From Bryum argenteum (Eukaryota > Streptophyta > Bryopsida > Bryales > Bryaceae), in contig CM073326.1 of the NCBI GenBank assembly GCA_037043015.1, forward strand, positions 19,786,345 to 19,850,344: 64,000 bases of DNA. Direction: 5' to 3'. Made by a program: the position numbers and the translations under genes. This document shows, one piece after another, positions 1 through 12,291 of the stretch; positions within the stretch are counted from its first letter, which is position 1, and every line of letters starts with the position of its first letter. The notes below the pieces were generated by a model, which saw only the letters and a program-made list of their open reading frames with translations, was not told the origin of the DNA and did no database searches.

Positions 1-2269
1 GAGCAGCAGCTGCAGCAGTGTGCGATCACTCCAGTGGGGCCACACCCTTGCGTCAAAACGTTCAGTTCAACGTACAACAACAGCAAAATGAGCACTCAAG
101 CGAAGCAGCAGGTTTGGCTTCAGTCTCCCCACCTGCTGTAATGCCGGACACGTCCATCGCTACGGAAGTCATTGACAATGTCATGGCGTTCGTAAGTGAT
201 CAAGGCACTACTACGGTCGACCTCACAAGCCCCAAGGTAACGACCCTGGCAAGAAGTGGGCCAACCTGCGAAGTGGGTGCAGGTTGTAGCTTTGCGTTGG
301 AACAGGTGGTGGATCTTGGGGCTTTAGAGTTGACGATGGAGAAGACTATCTCTGAGATGGATTTGAAACATCGACTTGTCATGAATGTGGACCGATCCAT
401 ACCCAACTTGGGAGGTTTTCCAATTGCAGACGGTTCCAACTCTATGGATGACCCTCCCTGCACACCTCGAGATAATATGCTGGCTGTGGTCCCAGCTTGT
501 GAGCCCTTTCTCAACTCTGAATCATTTAGGCCTGAGGAGAATGCTTTTGGGGGCGGAGATAGTTCGGACAGCGATGATGATCAGAGAAGCCATGTCCCAA
601 CCCGGCGCAAGCGGTCTAATCTGTCTCAGCGAACACGGCGCTCCCTCCTGCCAGCTGTGGAATCAGCAGCAGCAGCAGCAGCTGCTGCTGCTGGTCCGGC
701 TATGGGAATCAATACTCCCGTTGCCGCATCAGTTCGCGTCAAACAGAAGTTTAAACAGCTCATCTGCCTGGAGCCAAGCCCTGCCAGAGCCTCTGCTCTA
801 CGGCTGCAGTCGATGGATAGTGATGCACAGGAACCACTCCCGCTTGTGGTCTACAGACAGAGGTCAACTGACATGGTTATGTATCAGGATATGATGCCGA
901 GATCCAAGCACAAGCCGAAGGTTTACTTGGACTCGCTGACCTGCGATACTTTCCAAAGGTTGATGCTGCAAGGTGGTATGGCAAATGATGCCGACCATGC
1001 TGACGAAGACTGGTTTGCAGCAAGGAAGCTGTGGAGTAATCGCGCTCGCGAATTCAATGGTATCATGCGCCGAGTGCAAGGTGAGAATCTGCCTCTCCAC
1101 ATGTCGAGAATTCACAAGCCGTATATTCTGCTGAAGAGGGAGAGATCCCGTAGAGCTTCCCCTTCTAGAAAAAGAATTCACAATGTGTCCGGATTTTAAA
1201 TCATTGTGTGGTGGACCTGACACTGGCGTTGCAGGAGATCGTGCCTTTTCGAAATGGAAGGGATCGGTACTGGACTCCATCATCGGAGCTTTTCTCACCC
1301 AGAATGTCTCAGATTTTTTATCCAGGCACGACCATGTTCCATGTTACTCTGTACCGGACGATTAGACGTGCCAGAAGCGTTTGACTGGGACTTTCTGCTT
1401 ACATATGCTCTCGTGCTTACAACACACAGTCAGCGTCTTCAGATCGGGGATGCAAGTCATTTGGAATGGGATGTTTTGCAGATGATACTTACTGACGTTG
1501 AATCATTGTGGGTTGGTTTCAGCAATGCTTTTATGTCATTACGCGCGCGCTTTCCAGTTTGCGAGGATACCCAAGGTGTTACAGACGCATCTACGCAGGA
1601 GCGATCATCACTAGCAGAGGCCATGCCCAATGAATGTTCAGTAGGAACCAGTGTAGGTGTTGCTTTTCGAGGTCCACAGAGTGCAGGAGAGCATGAACCC
1701 ATGGCGGGCTCGGACGAGTTGGTGAATGCAGTAAGTATCGATAACCAACAAGAGTGTGCATCTCCCATGCCTGATGCGGAAACCCAAAATGGCTCAGGGG
1801 TCGCAGACGAATGCGTAATGGATTCGCTTGACGCCACAATCTTAGTCGAGTCACAGGCTACAACGGTTGCGTTCGTAAACTCACCGTCAGGAGCGGGAAG
1901 TGATGCTGACCAGTCGGATCCTTATAGCTTTTCTGGTGACGATCGGAACGCTGAAAAACGGGAAAGCGGGTTCAGTTCCAGCGACATCGTGGAACTTGTA
2001 GGACAAGTGCAGCTGGGGTTGGCATCAGTCGCTTTGGGTAGTTGTCCGTCCATCGGAATGGCTAGTCCTAGTGCAATACGTGATGAGCTTCTCGCAGCTA
2101 ATGTTGCTGACGCGACTCCCCTCTTCCCAGCAACCATCGCAGAAGTACCTACATCAATGAACACCGAGCCAGGAAGTCACACTTTGGCACATCCATCCGC
2201 CCCCGAGCCAGTGGCTATCACGGACGTGAAAGAGCAGGTAGATCACAGTGCCGGGGCAGCTCAATATAG

Positions 2270-2313
<44 letters not shown>

Positions 2314-5300
2314 CATCTAAAGACCCGTCGGTGCTCCAAGACAAATTTGGGCTCTCTTGGGACGACAAATCTGCGACACCAGACGGGACGGAGAGAGCGC
2401 TCGCAGCCGCCCTTCGTGCGATTCTCGGCAAACAGATAACAGGCCGCGAACAGGCTGCCGAAACAGGCAACAGGGTGCCACTGAAACCGTTGAAATCCAG
2501 ACAGCCCCGGAATAAACAACGCCTTCTGGATATGAGCAAATTCAAGCCGAATATCAGGTTGCTCACAGGGAGAGAGCGTGCGAATTACGAGTTCAGTGTC
2601 GACTACAAGTTAGATTCGGAACAGAAAGGCACGTGGGAAGCTTGTCGAGCCGAGCTTCTGTTGAATAAGGCATCTGAAAGGGATCCCTTTACAGCTCACT
2701 CTGTCGATTGGGAGGAGGTGCGCCGTGCCCCTGTGGCGGCTATTGCGAATGTGATCAAGGAACGGGGAATGAACAACATATTGGGCGGAAGAATCAAGGT
2801 AGGTATTCTTTGACGTTTCTGATGCCATCTTCCGAGATTTTACTCTTGCAGCAGCTTGTGCTCATTTCGTAGCCCACCTTCCGTTCTTACTGATGTTATA
2901 TCTTTTCCTGGTTTTCTGGCAGTCACTGCTCGATAGGATACATCGTGATCAGGATGGGAGCCTTGACCTCGAATGGGTCCGTAAACTGTCTCCTGTCGAT
3001 GCTCAGTAAGCTCTCACTCCTGCACCATATTGCAGTTTTCGCTTCGTTCTCAGATCCTCCCGACGACCTTAAGTCAACCCGTTTTTAATGATGCAGGAAC
3101 TTCCTCACAAGCATACGTGGCTTGGGGATCAAAAGTGTGGAATGCATTCGCTTACTCACCCTTCATCACCCTTCATTTCCTGTACGAATCAAGCCTTTGT
3201 TTGTTACTTAGAATAGAATGTAAAGTATTACTGTTTGAGCTAGTCTTTTAGTGGGTTAATTTGGTCGGTTTTATACTCTACAAATTGAAGTAGTTGCGGA
3301 TTGAGAAATGTAAAATCCCCGTGGAGTTGTTCTTTTATTGTCAATGCAATATTGTTTAGACCTGGAGCGTTCTTACTTAGTGTGGAGACTTGTGGTGCCT
3401 CGACTTCTCTGCAGGTGGACACGAATGTCGGCCGTATCGTGGTTCGCCTGGGGTGGGTGCCGCTGGAGCCACTTCCTGAGGAAACACAGCTGCATCTCCT
3501 TGAAATGTAAGCTGGGAGCAATAGTCACCGCTTTGCAAGAAATTCAGTGCCTTCGTCACACTCCCGACCTGTTCGTTGATTCTTCTGATCTTTCCGGATC
3601 TGCGTGTTCTGTGTATTCTCAGGTATCCTGTCCAAGAGCATATTCAAAAGTATATATGGCCAAGACTTTGCACACTTGACCAGGAGACATTGTGAGCATT
3701 CTGTCTCCCACTACTGTTTCTACTGCTTGATTTTTCAACACTTCATTGGTGTGCTAAAGTTTATGTTATCAAGTGAATTAGCTCTCATCAATATCGGTAT
3801 TGTTTGCAGGTATGAATTTCATTATCAGCTGATCACCTTCGGAAAGGTTCTGTTCATTCACTCCGCGATTAGAATGCAGACACCGTTCTAGATTCTTGCA
3901 TATTTGATATTTTTCAAAGCTAGCCAGCACTCTTTCATTGTACCGATGACCTGTAGCAGCGGAGTGGATTCATGCGAGAAGTGGATAAGTGGCAGCGCGA
4001 ATTTTCAGATTTGTGTCGTCGGAGTAGAAAATCTTTGCATGTCATGGACGCTTGAATGTGTTCTGGATGCAGGTATTTTGTACAAAAAGTAAGCCTAACT
4101 GCAACGCTTGTCCCTTGCGAAGTCAGTGCAAACACTACGAAAGTGCATATAGTAGGTGCGGGTCTACTTCATTCCTCTCTTGCATCTTAGCGCACCTTAT
4201 GCTGATGTTTGTATGGTGAGAGGCGAGATTTGGGGTGTAAGATTTTGTATTTGCAACTTATATGTTCAGATGAATGCTTTGTCAATTGGGTGAGGAGTGG
4301 GCTATAGAAGACTGCTTCGAACGACATGACGTGGACTATGCTTAACAGTATTTGCGCTTGTATCAGGGCAAGACCACTTCTGATGGGGCCCGAGGAAGCA
4401 TTAAATGACTCATCAGAGCATCAAATTGTGGCTCTGCCGTCGAGATCTAGAATGCAGACCTCTTTTGACGAAAGGCAGAGACTTTGGATGCTCGAAGGGA
4501 ACGCTAGAGAGTCTGGAGGAGCATGTGTACCTATTATTGAGGAGCCCAATTCACCTGAATATATTCAGGATATAGAAGACATTCCCTTCACTGAAGGTAC
4601 AGACTCTGTGGAAGTCGTGGAAGAAAATATTGATTTGGAACCTTCAGCTCGTGGTGGTGGTAGTATGTTATATGTGGAGCTGAACCAGACGTCAGCACAG
4701 CACGTGAGCCAAGAGTTCTGTATGGATAGTCCGAGCAAGGGTGCACAACAGGAACCCGACGGCTGCATCGAAGCTGTTGTGGAGGAACTGACGCCACAGG
4801 TACCCAGCGAAGAGGTTGCGTTTCCAGATTCCCGGGAGCTTGTACTATTGCCCCCTCAGGCTGCATCATATCCTGCTCCCCAGCTCAAGAACGTCCAACG
4901 TCTGCGGACCATCCACTACGTGTAAGTTTCAGATGCACACAAGAGATACTTTCTTGCAATTTCTTGCCACTGTCTTCTTTCCATTGTCTTCTAAGTTCCT
5001 GTGGTGATGGAAGTCTTAGTAGCGGTCTCTTCCACAGGGGTCTTCTGCACTAACAAATTTACGTTCGTTCTCTTCTTTTTACAGCTACGAATTGCCAGAC
5101 CACCACCCTCTTCTTGCAAAGGTAATGCAACTCTCTATCTTACGTGAGTATGTGCTTCGCCATTTATTTTTGGAAGCAATCTGCACATGTTGTTTTGAAT
5201 GATTGCACATGTTGTTTTGAATGAGGAGCGAACATCATGTCTACTTCCCGAGCTGTGATGACGGGATGAGAGTGTTGCGAGGGTGAGTTCTGGTTTTGAA

Positions 5301-6798
5301 TGGGCGGCGATTGTACACCTCAAAGATTTGCCAGCCTTTTGTCCGTTTCCTCAAGCTTTTCATCTTCTGATGATCATATGATGCCTGCAAATTCGTACTC
5401 GTAACATAAGCCATCTATGGTGATGGTGGGCGTGTTTCAGATGGACAAGCGAGACCCTGAAGATCCCTGCTTCTACCTACTTGCCATCTGGAATTCAGGT
5501 CAGGCTCCACAATTGTGTTCTCTTGTAAGAAATGGTTTCGAATTTCCGTTTCTTGCGTCGTTATTCACTCAAGATGGCAGGTGAAAAGCGTGAGTTGGAA
5601 CTGACGCGTTGTGGGGGTGCTTGTAGACGAAGTGCCAGATGTAATGCCTAAAATCAGCGATGACGATGCAAGCAACCCATTTGCTTGCTCCCAATCCGGG
5701 GAAGAATCTGTTCGAGGAACACTACTTGTAAGATCATAACCATTACTCCCATCCGATTTCAGGGCCATCCTTGTTAACTTATTGTGAAGCAGTCTGTGAT
5801 GCTTGTAAGTTCTACAACTATGCATGTTTGTCAACTTTAACAAGAGATTATATGCTATCGCTATACAAGCAGGTGCCATGCAGAACGGCTATGAAAGGGT
5901 CCTTCCCTTTGAATGGAACTTATTTCCAAGTCAACGAGGTACAACGACTCTCTTCCTATCGGTTTTTTCCTGCAAATGCTGTCCTGCTGGCATACTTGTA
6001 TCGATATAGCACATTAGAAGTAGACGACGATGATGAGGACTTCGTTATATTTTTGCAGGTATTTGCAGATCATGGGAGCAGTATCAAGCCCATTGAAGTC
6101 CCTCGAACATTTCTCTGGAACTTGAAGCGTAGATTTGTGTACTTCGGAACCTCTGTAACGAGCATTTTTAAAGGTCAGTGAGTGCGATTATTCATAATTC
6201 CTCGCTTGAAAGGATCTGTCGTTGAACATCAGATTCTTCAAGATTCCGGACAGCGACGCAGATCATATACATAATATCTGAAAACTGCAGTAGTAGCTAA
6301 TATGTAAGTGGTGTTGATCCAGACATGTCTCAAGAGGAGATCCAGTGCTGCTTCAAGAAAGGTGAGCAAGCCCTTGTGAAACCTTTGCATTGGCCAAGCC
6401 TATCACTGAATGAAAACGAACGTCATGAAGGCGCTGAGTGGAGAATCGCAGTAGAATTGATTGCTGAAGGATGAGTTGAGACGTGAAAGTAGACGGGCGT
6501 GCCCTGCGAAGGGAGATGGTGGTCGGTCTTAATAGTCGATTTTCCAGTAACAGAAACAGACTCGAAATTGACGTAAAAGAAGAGGATGGTCTGGTGGTAG
6601 AATCTCATCTGGGTTGGGTTGGCATGTGGGGGTGGCTGCGCAGGGTACATTTGTGTGAGAGCATTTGATCAAATCACGAGGTATCCGAAGCTACTGGCAG
6701 CCAGGCTGCACCAATCAGGAGCAAAAATTGTGGCGGCTCGTGCCGTAGGGCTCAAGGGAAGGCGAGCGAGCCAATCCAAAGTGGCTTCATTGAGGTAG
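1..6798 (+). CDS. DME-like: DEMETER/ROS1-like 5-methylcytosine DNA glycosylase, 3' part of gene (5' end outside window)
   Basis: Bifunctional DNA glycosylase/lyase that removes 5-methylcytosine in the nucleus and starts base-excision demethylation. I see 17 exons with matching phases: 1-1080, 1235-1325, 1523-2798, 2923-3005, 3097-3181, 3415-3506, 3623-3691, 3810-3846, 4073-4155, 4367-4921, 5085-5121, 5441-5498, 5627-5727, 5873-5938, 6059-6173, 6323-6361, 6644-6798 (stop TAG). Counting codons from base 18, about 1334 residues are visible. Domain A starts with FSKWKGSVLDSIIGAFLTQN (about residue 359). A long low-complexity insert follows, then the HhH-GPD core with catalytic Lys in GLGIKSVEC (about 850) and Asp in VDTNVGR (868). 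The 4Fe-4S cysteines sit in C-x6-C-x2-C-x5-C (935-951). The C-terminal domain contains GSFPLNGTYFQVNE, VYFGTS and YICVRAFD. The frame is open at the left edge, so the N terminus is missing. The second intron (1326-1522) uses a GC donor. Family assignment is firm; the DME, ROS1 or DML class is not resolved. Confidence 0.95.
2274..2312 (+). repeat. In-frame GCA microsatellite coding polyalanine
   Basis: Thirteen uninterrupted GCA codons in exon 3 of the DEMETER-like gene, inside the disordered insert between the two halves of the glycosylase domain. A second mixed GCA/GCT alanine tract lies near 664-692. Pure triplet repeats like this vary in length between alleles, so protein length probably does too (inference). 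Confidence 0.95.
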
Positions 6799-8294
6799 TG
6801 TAGATGCAGCAAAGTAGTTGGAGCACAGGAGCACCGGTCATATCCACCACTCCCGACGTGGAAAGCGATGCTGGCTCTTTCTCTTTCATTGCTCTCCTGC
6901 CTTGCTTGCTGCTTAACTTAGAAGAGAACGCTCACTCTATCCACTGACTGGCCCTCACGTCGATTCGTGTTTGCGTTCATTCTTGTACATGCCACACCTT
7001 TGTACTGAATGCAAGCACGGACCGTGTGAACACTTGCGTCACTCCCCCAGTTTTGATTTATTATGCCAATCAACTATTCGTGATAATGTATTCACCAGCT
7101 CAGTGCTGCTTGGTTTCTACTTACAACCTGGTGCGTAGAATTTCATGTTGCAAGATCTACTTACATCTTTACTCCCTCGGGCCCTCAACTTCCATCTTTG
7201 TTGTCTACGAATACATCGAACATTATACTTTCCTCTTGCGTGGGCATAGGGATTGGCGAGACTGACATAATTTTACAAGCCCTTCCACGTATTGATCGTA
7301 TACATGTCATACTGAATAGGTGTATGTCTTGAATTGCTCAAAAGAAGACACCTCATAACCAGATACATTCTATGTCCTATTGTACCCTTTGATGATTTTT
7401 CTCCAAAAGATGACTGAGATTCTGTAAAAGACAGAACAGGAAGATCTTATGAATCAATGTTGTAATATATCAATTTCGAAGGTCATAAATTTGAAGTTCC
7501 TTCACAACGCTAATCTGATCACATGACCCTTCACTGACGAATGAAGTCCCACAATGCATATGCTAAGCTAAACTCTACTTTTTACATACATCAAGCTGTA
7601 TCAGACGATTCCTGTGTCCCTCCTATTCCAGTTCCACTAGTAATAACATTACAGTTGCTGAATAAAACTCAAATACAAATCCTACATGAAGGCAATGACA
7701 TTGCAAATTGAAGTTTATACTAGACCATATTATTTTTTTGATACATACACGACATAGTCAATCGCACTTGATCCACAGAGACCCTCCAGAAACATCTCAA
7801 GCATGGATATATAAATGATATAAAATAACCCACATATCCACGTGGATATCGCCAGACCAACAATACATATCAGAAATACATTCCCCTACCTCTCAAACAG
7901 ATACGTACATATGCGCATTTAAGAATCTTGAATAAACTTGAAGACTCATGATTTGTACAACAGCCTCAGAAAGAAGACTAGAGTAAGCTCTTTACTGAAT
8001 TTCGTAGCAGCCACAATGATTAACTCTATACGTGGAACCTCAAATAATTCATCAGTCACATTTCGCAACACCTCGAATCGAGGAAATCTAGAAAGAATTC
8101 TAATTCTGACTTTTCTGTACCTCCCTGACTCGTAACATTTCTGATAATCTTCGCGACTTTACACATGAGGCTCTCCTGATTAAATATCAGGGGGATTGCA
8201 TTTACTCCAAAATGGAGACCCGAATCTGAGTTTTCTAAAAGCAACTACTGTCAACTACGTGATATTACAGTATGATATAGACGTGGGGCTTGTT
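6799..8294. other. Intergenic region between convergent DEMETER-like and rhomboid genes
   Basis: Holds the 3' flanks of both neighbours and becomes AT-rich after about 7260. Short open frames at 7026-7265 and 7938-8135 match nothing I recognise. No RNA gene or mobile element ends were seen. Confidence 0.6.
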
Positions 8295-10719
8295 TCATTG
8301 ATCACCTTTCTGACTTGACCAAGGAGACAACAACTTGGCAATTGGTGGATTATCCAACAAATATTTCTTTCCAGCTCCAGGGGTAGATTCAATCGATAAG
8401 GCTGGTCCACATAGCCAAGCCACGGCAGCTCCCCCAAGCAGTCCTCCAACCTACGAACCCAATCCAAGAGCATTAGCAACGGATATGAACGCTGAACGAT
8501 TCTGGTGCAACGAAACAAACTACTACAGAATGTACGTGCATAAGAGGCCGGTGAAAGTGCTCCTACTCAACAAGTCACACTGGATTCTTCCTCACTTCGT
8601 GCAATCAGAATAGCAGTCAGGAACTCTGTGACAGGCCTTCGTCTAGTTATCCGAGCAGACTTGTTTCGCATCATCCTCAGTCTGAAGCCTCAAGGGTATG
8701 TAACTATTTGCATGCCATCATGTAGAATTCCAAAACTCAAATGAAGGTGTATCCAGAGGTGTCCTTACATGGCCCCAATTATCAATCTTGCTGTACAGTA
8801 AGCCAAATCCCTGCCACAAGGAGTCCACGGTAACACGTGATGTTCAGTAAGATGATCATCAATAACTTGCAAATCACTGGTTTAATGAGTTGAAACAGCC
8901 AATTATTAACACCTTCGCGACTAGAAAATACTCTTTCAGCATATAGCGTAATATAAACCAATACAACCCATACACGCTATTACCAGATTGATAGCGATGA
9001 TGCGCCCCACTTGAGCTAGACTTTGATCACCACCAATCATAAGGGTTTTATGCCGTGCCAGAAACACTGCCAACGCTCCAACCTAGCAACAACCATCTTT
9101 CAGTGACAGAGTTCCCAACCTTCAACAGAAGAACTTATACTCATGCTCTATCCTGGTAGATGAAATGAGAATTTCATGTGAAGGGCTAGGATATCATCAA
9201 TAAAAACCTAATGACACGGGAGAACATCAACATTGGTCTCCTTGGACCATCAAAAATGCCAATGGTCATGAAACATCAGGTCTACTGAGTAAAATGGAAT
9301 ACTTACAAGACCAAATATTGCTCCTGATGCGCCTACCGAAGGTGCTGTACAAAACGTGTAACTCAACCCGCTACCTGCCACTTGCACCATCTACTCAGTA
9401 CAGGTTCCCAACAACTCACATTCGTGACAAGTTGATTACAACAAGTTGAGTTGGCAGAGAATCATACTTGCAAGAGCAGAGAAAGCATAAACTGCAAGAA
9501 ACCGCTTCCCTCCACCCAACGATTCCACCGTTGGACCAACAGAGTTCAGCGAATATGAGTTCACCTGTATCACCATATACCAAATACTTCAACAACTACC
9601 CTCTCTTTGGACTTTATGGTTTCGGCAGCACATTTCAGCACGTTATTACAACAACCCATTTGACGCAGGTCAGGTCTTCGTCTAGTTATCCGAGCAGACT
9701 TGTACAGTATGAACAAGATATAAAAACATGTAAGAAGAACTAGATGTCAGCAGGATTAAAGCTATCAGGACTTAACGAGAGAATGATCTGAAACTTGAAC
9801 AGTTATATTTACCAGAAGGTGCATAACGTCAGCATGAAGTAACGAATATGTGACAAGCCTCCACCATTGACCTTTATCTATCAAGCTGTTAACCTGCATT
9901 ACACAAATTACAGTCAAGGAACTTAAAAAATAGAAAAGTCTCCCTAAACCCTAAATCTTCCCTACATCTATACAGGTTCATCTAAGCATATCCTCGAACC
10001 ACTATCCATGGCTGGCATACGATATTGTCATGACGATTGATAACTCAAAACGAGCGGCAATTACCTTTGCTCCTAGTAGAAGCAGTTTGCCTTGTGACGC
10101 TATTTGAGCCCCAAACACTCTGCGAGAACCTATCGATAATCAGTACTTCATAAAAAAGTCTCTGGCGCACGTAAGGAAAATAGCTCTGCGGTATGAAATA
10201 CAGATGCCACGGTCCACCGGATGAGAGATCACTTCGAGCATCACTGCACGATGTAGCGATCTGTTTGCCAATGCAGAATTCTATCAAGAGATATAACCAC
10301 AACCAATAGCTTCGACATATCAGCAGCCAAAACCAGATACTAATATTGTTTACGAGGGCGAAGCCCTGTAAGTCAGGGCGGGAGCTTCCTTACAGAAGGT
10401 TCACACCAAGAATAATGTTGGTCCACATTCGGCTTCTGGAGCCAAATCCGAAGCCCGAGCTTCTGGAAACAGAAGTAGAAGATGGGCCATCGTCGCCACC
10501 CGCTGCTGCTGCAGTGGACACATCACTCCTGCGTCCGCTCTTTGTTCTCCTTTCTACGAAAGTAACAATCGAATTCCAGGGCAACGAAATGCTTGCACCC
10601 AGAAATTGAGCCCCAGTCTCGGTGAGTCTTAGATGACCAGCATGCACCTCCAGCGGCGCTTGCAAACAGCTTCCCCCAATTGCTCCCGACACCTTCTGCT
10701 GCCGCTGCTGCCTTCGCAA
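8295..10719 (-). CDS. RBL-like: Plastid-type rhomboid protease-like protein (RBL10/RBL11 type)
   Basis: Intramembrane serine protease family; the closest plant relatives I recognise (Arabidopsis RBL10/RBL11) are in the chloroplast envelope. Eight exons read on the minus strand with consistent phases: 10719-10394, 10119-10065, 9893-9813, 9564-9468, 9374-9307, 9082-8984, 8810-8769, 8450-8295 (stop TGA). This gives 307 residues. The first about 100 residues are rich in Arg, Ser and Ala and look like a transit peptide. The body runs through [32 protein letters not shown] and [18 protein letters not shown]. The catalytic serine is in GASGAIFG (exon 5), and the catalytic His is in DNWGH at the exon 7/8 junction, followed by [12 protein letters not shown]. 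Both dyad residues are present, so activity is plausible. The start is the first Met of exon 1; an earlier 5' exon cannot be excluded. Confidence 0.92.
8632..9703 (+). repeat. 33-bp direct repeat in two introns of the rhomboid gene
   Basis: Bases 8632-8664 and 9671-9703 are the same 33-mer with one mismatch, both in plus orientation. The first copy is in the intron between exons 7 and 8, the second in the intron between exons 3 and 4. Each contains a short GTCT...AGAC inverted motif. Only these two units are repeats; the bases between them are gene. Origin unknown. Confidence 0.9.
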
Positions 10720-12291
10720 ACGTCGACTACTAAGCTCCTACAAAACCACGAAACGCAGTATATCATCAGGAGTAACAATAACCGGCAAAGTGACTCCCGT
10801 TGCGCATGACACAAGTTCGATACAGGGTGCCTGTCATCCGAAGGCGACCTGATCTATGTGGCGATAACTTTAGGTGAATTTGAGTTAGCCCTGTTGAACG
10901 TGTGGGACTACAAAGCATGACCCCGCGCACGAAGAGACAGTGGTACTCAATTGCAAGAAACGATTGGAATTGTAAAGTCTAGTCGGGTATCTGGATGGAG
11001 ATGTGACAATTTATGGAACAACATCGCCATGTGCTGGCTGCTGTCGAAAAATAGTGTTTCGACAACAAGCCTTCGATTGAGACCATGGCAGAAAATCGCA
11101 TGGCTTCAAAAATCGTGTGAAACCGGAAGTAGAAAAGCAGCAAAACTCAGACATCCGACAAAGAAACCAAGCCAGAAACCCACCTGGAAGGGCTCGAGAA
11201 GACTGGACAAAGCCCAGTGGTTGAGCCGCAAGGCACCGGCAAGCAAGAATCCGGAACTAGAGGCGGACATAGCCAGAGCCTGGGAGGACACATTCGCAGG
11301 GAAGCGCGCACTGGCACTGGCGCTAGGGCTCCGCAGCCCTGCCTGGGACGCTATCAGACCTAACGCTGCCATCCAGTCGGGACTGCGGGGAGAAACCCCG
11401 GCCATGCCTGTGGCCACGTGATCGCACTGTCTCGCTGGCTACCGCAATTCAATTCACATCAACCGCACTAATCCCTACGACCGACCCATAATCAGGTACA
11501 GCAGACCCTGCAGCAGCAGCAGCCCCAAAAACCAAGGCAAAAGCTCCAACTCGAAGATTAACTGGCTGGAGAAATTTCTCGAACAGCTGGGCAGCCGGTA
11601 GCCGAGATAATGCAGAACCGCATAATTTTGTGCACCAATTCCTTGCCAAGCAATTCACATATTTGAGCAGTGGTCGTCGATGTCGGCGTGGGCAGAGGCA
11701 TCACTCATTTCCCATCGCTGAAGGGAACTAGATTACGAAACACTCTGTCCTTCGAAAAGCGGTGTCCAAAGAAAAGCGGTGTAGTTGTGCAAATCTATCA
11801 GGCGACATAGACAGGTTAAATTCCGAGCTTCAAGTAATCGTGAAGCGAGGCTCCAGAGGAGATCAAGAGATGACTGCTGGCTTCGACGCAACAACAGACC
11901 TCAGCTACCTCCACCTTTAAAGAGCCCTCAGTTCAATGTGTAGCACAGAACAATGTTCAAGGCTACACTGAACCAAATTCGAAGCTCCAAGTAGACCTCC
12001 TCCACCGGGGACTGTATCGGTTACTACATTAGTACAAAATATTCAGATGAAACATCGTTTCCCTGTCCACCGCATAACACAGTACACGGATCAGTTTTGC
12101 GAATTCTGCTATGCCTTCCAATTTCTGCAAATAATCAAACCTCAGCTCTACCATCCTTCCCATCGATACTTCGTCCTAAGCATTCCTGAAACTGATCTAG
12201 GCAAATTTACCGCTGGTACAGTGTCGTTTATGTTGACGTTGAACGTTGGAGTTGGAGTTGGTTCACAATTTTCTTGATCATCTGTACAGTA
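10720..12291. other. Upstream flank of rhomboid gene; GC-rich open frames of unknown meaning
   Basis: Contains the probable promoter of the rhomboid gene near its right side. A GC-rich block at 10951-11421 is open on both strands (156 residues plus, 103 residues minus), and 11449-11658 is open on the minus strand with an Ala-rich stretch. None resembles a family I know, and overlapping open frames on both strands are expected in GC-rich DNA. I call no gene here. Confidence 0.4.

Noticed and set aside
6323..6474. C-terminus of the DEMETER-like protein ending at TGA 6474
   Set aside because: The donor AAAG|GTGAGC at 6361 joined to 6644 gives the conserved KKGYICVRAFD ending, so the read-through stop is intronic.
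10951..11421. 156-residue open frame in a GC-rich block
   Set aside because: An open frame exists on the opposite strand too, no domain is recognised, and no splice partners fit.
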